Assembly: GCA_938044775.1 (NCBI GenBank)
Contig: CALIOE010000003.1
Location: forward strand, 1-56,033
From: an uncultured Rhizobiaceae group bacterium
Lineage (GTDB): Bacteria > Pseudomonadota > Alphaproteobacteria > Rhizobiales > Rhizobiaceae
Direction of reading: 5' to 3'
DNA: 56,033 bases
Below the pieces are notes generated by a model. It had not been told where the DNA came from. It saw nothing but the letters and a program-made list of their open reading frames with translations, and made no database searches. A program made the translations under genes and the position numbers. Below are positions 52,862 to 56,033 of the stretch, in pieces (position 1 is the stretch's first letter; each line of letters begins with the position of its first letter).

Positions 52862-53368
52862 ATGAATGCTCCGGTTCGCCTTGCCCGTGCGATTCATCTT
52901 GTGTCGGCTCTATGGACACTCGGCCTCGCCATTCTCATTTTTCTGGACGTTGCAGGCAGGGGGATATTGAGCTCGCCAATTCCGGGCACCAAGGAGATTA
53001 TTCAAAATTCGGTGGTGGCCATCACTTTTTTGCAATTGCCGCTCGCGATCTATACCGGGTCGATGTTGCGGACGACTATTTTTGCCGATGCAGTGCCGTT
53101 TCAGGTGCGCCGGTTGTTGCGCACACTTTGCTCTATACTGGGCATTCTGCTGTTTGTCGGGCTGGTGCTCAGCACTTATGAACCAGCTTACGATGCCTGG
53201 CGTATTGGCGAGTATGAGGGTGAGGGCGCTTTACGCGTTCCGACCTGGCCGGTGCGCGGGCTGGTGCTGGTGATGTCCGTTTTCGGGGCCTTCGCCTATT
53301 TGGCGATGATTTACTATGACTGGACCGGGAAACTCGTCCACGAAGTCGAAGCGCCGGCATCCCAATGA
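52862..53368 (+). CDS. TRAP transporter small permease (DctQ family)
   Basis: The 168-residue membrane protein has four hydrophobic segments (about 11-27, 44-60, 87-101 and 130-150) and the DctQ pattern ILSSPIPGTKEIIQNSVVAITFLQLP. ATG 52862 has no strong ribosome site of its own; two tiny overlapping reading frames (52834 and 52842) lie just upstream after an AAGGGGAA site and the second overlaps this ATG. It works with DctM, 30 bp further. Confidence 0.85.
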   Translation: MNAPVRLARAIHLVSALWTLGLAILIFLDVAGRGILSSPIPGTKEIIQNSVVAITFLQLPLAIYTGSMLRTTIFADAVPFQVRRLLRTLCSILGILLFVGLVLSTYEPAYDAWRIGEYEGEGALRVPTWPVRGLVLVMSVFGAFAYLAMIYYDWTGKLVHEVEAPASQ

Positions 53369-53398
53369 AACATCCATCCACAGAAACAGGTGCCTGCA

Positions 53399-54718
53399 AT
53401 GGGCGGTGACATTGCACTCTGGATGCTGGCACTGCTGATCGGCATGATCTTGCTTGGCGTGCATATCGGTGTCGCCTTCGCCATATGCAGCGCCCTTGGC
53501 GTATTCCTGATGCTGGGTAGCATGGAAGCCGCGCTGGCGATTCTTGGAAACACTGCATTCGAGGCGGTGCGAAAGGATGTTTTCGCCGTCATTCCACTCT
53601 TCGTCTTAATGGGCGATTTCATATCGCGGTCCGGTGCAGCTGCCGACCTGTACCGTATCTGCGACCGCGCGCTTCGGCGCCTGCCCGGACGCCTGGCCAT
53701 CGCGACAATTGCGGGGAACACAGTGTTTGCTGCGGTGACCGGTGTGTCCATCGCCGCCGCCGCGGCCTTCTCCCGAATTGCCTATCCGGAGATGCGTAAA
53801 GTTGGCTACAAACAGACCTTTGCGCTCGGAGCGGTTGCCGGCTCTGCCTGTCTTGGCATGCTCATTCCGCCGTCCGTATTGCTTATCGTCTGGGCCATTC
53901 TGACCGAAATGAGCGTGGGTGCATTGTTTATTGCAGGCATATTGCCGGGTGTTGTTCTGGCTCTGCTGTTCTCCGCATACGTGGTGATATCGGCCATCCG
54001 TAATCCGGAAATTGCACCGGCATTTGACGACAGTCTGCTCGAGATGACTCAAGAGGAAACCCGGTCTGAGGTGATCGGAGGACTTGGCATACTATTCCTT
54101 ATCCTGCTTGTCATCGGCGGCATCTGGACCGGACTGTTTACCCCGACTGAGGCGGCAGGGTTTGGTGCGATCGGTGCACTTCTTATCGGCGTCGTGAAAG
54201 GCATGCGTGGCAAGGAAATCCTTGCGGCCATTTTTCAGGCTGGCAAAACGACAGCGCCGATCATGTTTCTCCTGATTACGGCGCAGATGTATTCCCGGCT
54301 GCTCGCGATGGGCGGTGCCGTCAACTACATAAAAGGTCTGTTTCTAACTCTCGGCGTTGACCCGTTTTTGATCATCGGTGTGATGGTTGTGATCTGGATC
54401 CTGCTCGGCATGTTGATCGATTCGGTGTCCATCATTCTGTTGACCGTACCAATATTCGCACCGATCGCTGCGGTGCTGGGCATCGATCCCCTCGCCTTTG
54501 CGATCTTCGGAATTCTCGTAATCGAAGCAGGCCTTTTGACCCCACCCTTTGGTTTGCTGGTCTACACCGTGAAAGGCTCGGTGCCCGACCCAACAGCAAC
54601 CTTATCGAAGATCTTTTCAGGATCGTTCCCCTATTTCCTGCTCATCCTTGTTGCAGCATTCATTGTGCTGTTTGTTCCCGCCCTGGCAAACTGGCTGCCG
54701 GCCATCATGTTGCGCTGA
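53399..54718 (+). CDS. TRAP transporter large permease (DctM family)
   Basis: The 439-residue membrane protein shows about twelve hydrophobic segments and DctM motifs: GVHIGVAFAICSALGV, AVAGSACLGMLIPPSVLLIVWA, a TPTEAAGFGAIGALL loop and a late LTPPFGLLVYTVKG. ATG 53399 with AGGTG 6 bp upstream is preferred over GTG 53390. Together with DctQ and the DctP gene across the divergent region it forms a sodium-driven importer. It overlaps the Gfo/Idh gene tail to tail by 14 bp. Confidence 0.9.
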   Translation: MGGDIALWMLALLIGMILLGVHIGVAFAICSALGVFLMLGSMEAALAILGNTAFEAVRKDVFAVIPLFVLMGDFISRSGAAADLYRICDRALRRLPGRLAIATIAGNTVFAAVTGVSIAAAAAFSRIAYPEMRKVGYKQTFALGAVAGSACLGMLIPPSVLLIVWAILTEMSVGALFIAGILPGVVLALLFSAYVVISAIRNPEIAPAFDDSLLEMTQEETRSEVIGGLGILFLILLVIGGIWTGLFTPTEAAGFGAIGALLIGVVKGMRGKEILAAIFQAGKTTAPIMFLLITAQMYSRLLAMGGAVNYIKGLFLTLGVDPFLIIGVMVVIWILLGMLIDSVSIILLTVPIFAPIAAVLGIDPLAFAIFGILVIEAGLLTPPFGLLVYTVKGSVPDPTATLSKIFSGSFPYFLLILVAAFIVLFVPALANWLPAIMLR

Positions 54719-55706
54719 GCCGCACGGTCTCACAGCAGCCGGCAGACTTTATGATGCCTTCGAAGATTTCAATGTTGTGGATCAATTGCTCATCCGTCCA
54801 TGGATAGGGCACGGAACCATTAATTGCTGCGGCAAAGGACTCCAGATTAGCGGTCACGGCATCCGACCAATCGATGGATTCTGTTACCGGCAGCGCGCCG
54901 GACGTGCCGACGATCACATGAGTCTTGCCGCCTGGCGTATCCGGATGAGTGTCGTTGCGAACCTCAACCCATTTCTTCGATCCAAAAACATGGAAACGCA
55001 TGAAATGGGGGGTCGCAAGGATCGCCTGCAATGAAGCTGTCATACCTTGCTCGAAGCCCAGTTGCGCAACAACCATGTCACCGGTCGACCATCCCAGCAG
55101 CCGGTCCCTTGTCAGGGCTTGAATGGTCTCGACACGCCCAAACATCCACAACAACAAATCGGTGAGATGGATGCCCATGCCGGTCATTCCGGCACCAGGA
55201 GAATCGGCTTTGGACGTACGCCAGGACCCGTCCGGGATATCGATCAGTTTGTCGTGGCTGAACGCCGCTTCAACATGCATGATCGTGCCTAACTCACGCG
55301 CATCAATCATCGATTTCAGTTTGATCATCGCAGGCTCAAACCGGCGTTCGTGGCCAATACCGAGTACCACATTCGCATCCCGGCAAGCTGCCACAGAACG
55401 ACCCGCGCCGGCGGCAGTCATCCCAAGTGGTTTTTCGCAAAACACGTGCTTGCCCGCCGCAGCGCAGGCCAGCACCTGCTCTTCATGATACATGTGAGGC
55501 GTGGTCAGAATGATCGCATCAACATCGTCCTGTAAGATGGCTGCGTTAAATTCGGTGGCCACTGGCAAACCAAGCGATGCAATCTCGTGATGTAATCCAG
55601 CCTCTGGTTCGATCACCAACACAACTGTCAGCTTCGTGTTTTCTGACAAGCGGGCGATGATATGCCGCCCCCACCAACCAAATCCGGCGACTGCAACGCT
55701 AAGCAA
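54705..55706 (-). CDS. Gfo/Idh/MocA-family oxidoreductase
   Basis: The 333-residue protein has an N-terminal Rossmann fold (VAVAGFGWWGRHIIARLS), HVFCEKPLGMTAAGA, the EKP signature, and a C-terminal alpha/beta domain (GMGIHLTDLLLWMFG). The start is TTG 55706, supported by a GGGAGG site 5 bp upstream. It converges with dctM. The substrate is a sugar, inositol or related polyol, or another cyclic compound; not identifiable here. Confidence 0.85.
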   Translation of the reverse strand: MLSVAVAGFGWWGRHIIARLSENTKLTVVLVIEPEAGLHHEIASLGLPVATEFNAAILQDDVDAIILTTPHMYHEEQVLACAAAGKHVFCEKPLGMTAAGAGRSVAACRDANVVLGIGHERRFEPAMIKLKSMIDARELGTIMHVEAAFSHDKLIDIPDGSWRTSKADSPGAGMTGMGIHLTDLLLWMFGRVETIQALTRDRLLGWSTGDMVVAQLGFEQGMTASLQAILATPHFMRFHVFGSKKWVEVRNDTHPDTPGGKTHVIVGTSGALPVTESIDWSDAVTANLESFAAAINGSVPYPWTDEQLIHNIEIFEGIIKSAGCCETVRLSAT

Positions 55707-55842
55707 TTGGCCCTCCCAGCTATTTCACGCGATAACGGCCAGGCAATCTGGCTGTCCCGGGTGCTCCCGGTGAAGGACCAGCATATCGGCATTCTTGTTT
55801 CAGTCTACCGATTGGAACTCCGGACAACCGCAAGCCCTCAGG

Positions 55843-56033
55843 TCAGATTGCAGAGAACACAACATGGCTGCGTCGAGCTCCGATAGCACGTGAAGACCGG
55901 TGCGGCTCCACCAACTCGACTTCTGCAGAGATGACTCCCGACGGCCCCACGAGGGTTCGGTGATCGCGGGCGCGCAGGACAACAGTGATGCGATGCATTC
56001 CCGGTGCGAAGGGGCCGACCACAGCAGTCGGTG
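55843..56033 (-). CDS. partial C-terminal coding region, unrecognised protein
   Basis: A minus-strand frame is open to the window end and stops at 55843, giving about 62 residues including the protein-like stretch PFAPGMHRITVVLRARDHRT. The beginning lies outside the window. A loose likeness to C-glycoside deglycosidase beta-subunit tails (PGxHxxxVxLRxR) exists, but is too short to name. It lies 137 bp upstream of the Gfo/Idh gene and may be its operon partner. Confidence 0.4.
   Translation of the reverse strand, partial: PTAVVGPFAPGMHRITVVLRARDHRTLVGPSGVISAEVELVEPHRSSRAIGARRSHVVFSAI

Noticed and set aside
1-56033. CRISPR array or insertion sequence
   Set aside because: No regularly spaced long repeats, no terminal inverted repeats around a transposase and no transposase gene were seen.

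Overview
The window is a chromosomal segment from an alphaproteobacterium, probably a marine or host-associated member of the Hyphomicrobiales or a close relative. The left end has the block DUF2948 - UPF0262 - low-molecular-weight phosphatase - infA - maf that is typical of that class. The rest is almost entirely metabolic: methylated-amine use, a second oxidative catabolic cluster, and uptake systems for both. No insertion sequence, integrase, phage gene or CRISPR array was seen.

Layout. 1-2.4 kb: housekeeping block. 2.6 kb: tRNA-Phe(GAA), then an AT-rich stretch with two inverted repeats and the C-terminal remnant of a class III aminotransferase. 3.2-6.8 kb: operon of an M20 deacylase (argE-like), a flavin monooxygenase, RidA and a DUF1028 protein. 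7-10.5 kb: unrelated small genes (OsmC, MAPEG, GFA family) and an MFS exporter. 10.7-21.6 kb: trimethylamine/TMAO module, with tdm on the plus strand facing a minus-strand operon tmoX-tmoW-tmoV-tmm followed by a DUF1194 protein, a class I glutamine amidotransferase and an FAD oxidoreductase. 21.9-28.4 kb: heterotetrameric N-methylglutamate dehydrogenase (sarcosine-oxidase-like) genes plus another FAD oxidoreductase. 28.5 kb: a GlxA/AraC-type regulator. 30.5-35.6 kb: gmaS-mgsABC plus an unknown protein. 36-39 kb: a GntR regulator, a carbon-nitrogen hydrolase, a DUF3303 protein and an EamA transporter.

Together the 10.7-35.6 kb genes should oxidise trimethylamine to TMAO (Tmm), import TMAO (TmoXWV), demethylate it (Tdm), and convert monomethylamine through gamma-glutamylmethylamide and N-methylglutamate to glutamate plus formaldehyde. 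No recognisable dimethylamine monooxygenase is present. Six intergenic regions here carry direct repeats of ACCAAT or close variants phased by 10-11 bp. This pattern suits an AraC-type activator, and the adjacent GlxA-type gene is the obvious candidate.

The right part (about 39-56 kb) is a second, less familiar catabolic cluster: a cyclase-type amidohydrolase, a VOC protein, an acyl-CoA-dehydrogenase-like flavin monooxygenase, two OsmC proteins, a peroxiredoxin, a three-subunit molybdenum hydroxylase, a PuuE-like deacetylase/amidohydrolase, a luciferase-like monooxygenase, a TRAP transporter and a TetR regulator. An 18-bp palindrome close to ATTTATCnATnGATAAAT lies in three of its intergenic regions and a diverged fourth copy is present. 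This looks like one TetR regulon for an unidentified, possibly N-heterocyclic, substrate, and it is the best candidate here for an undescribed pathway.
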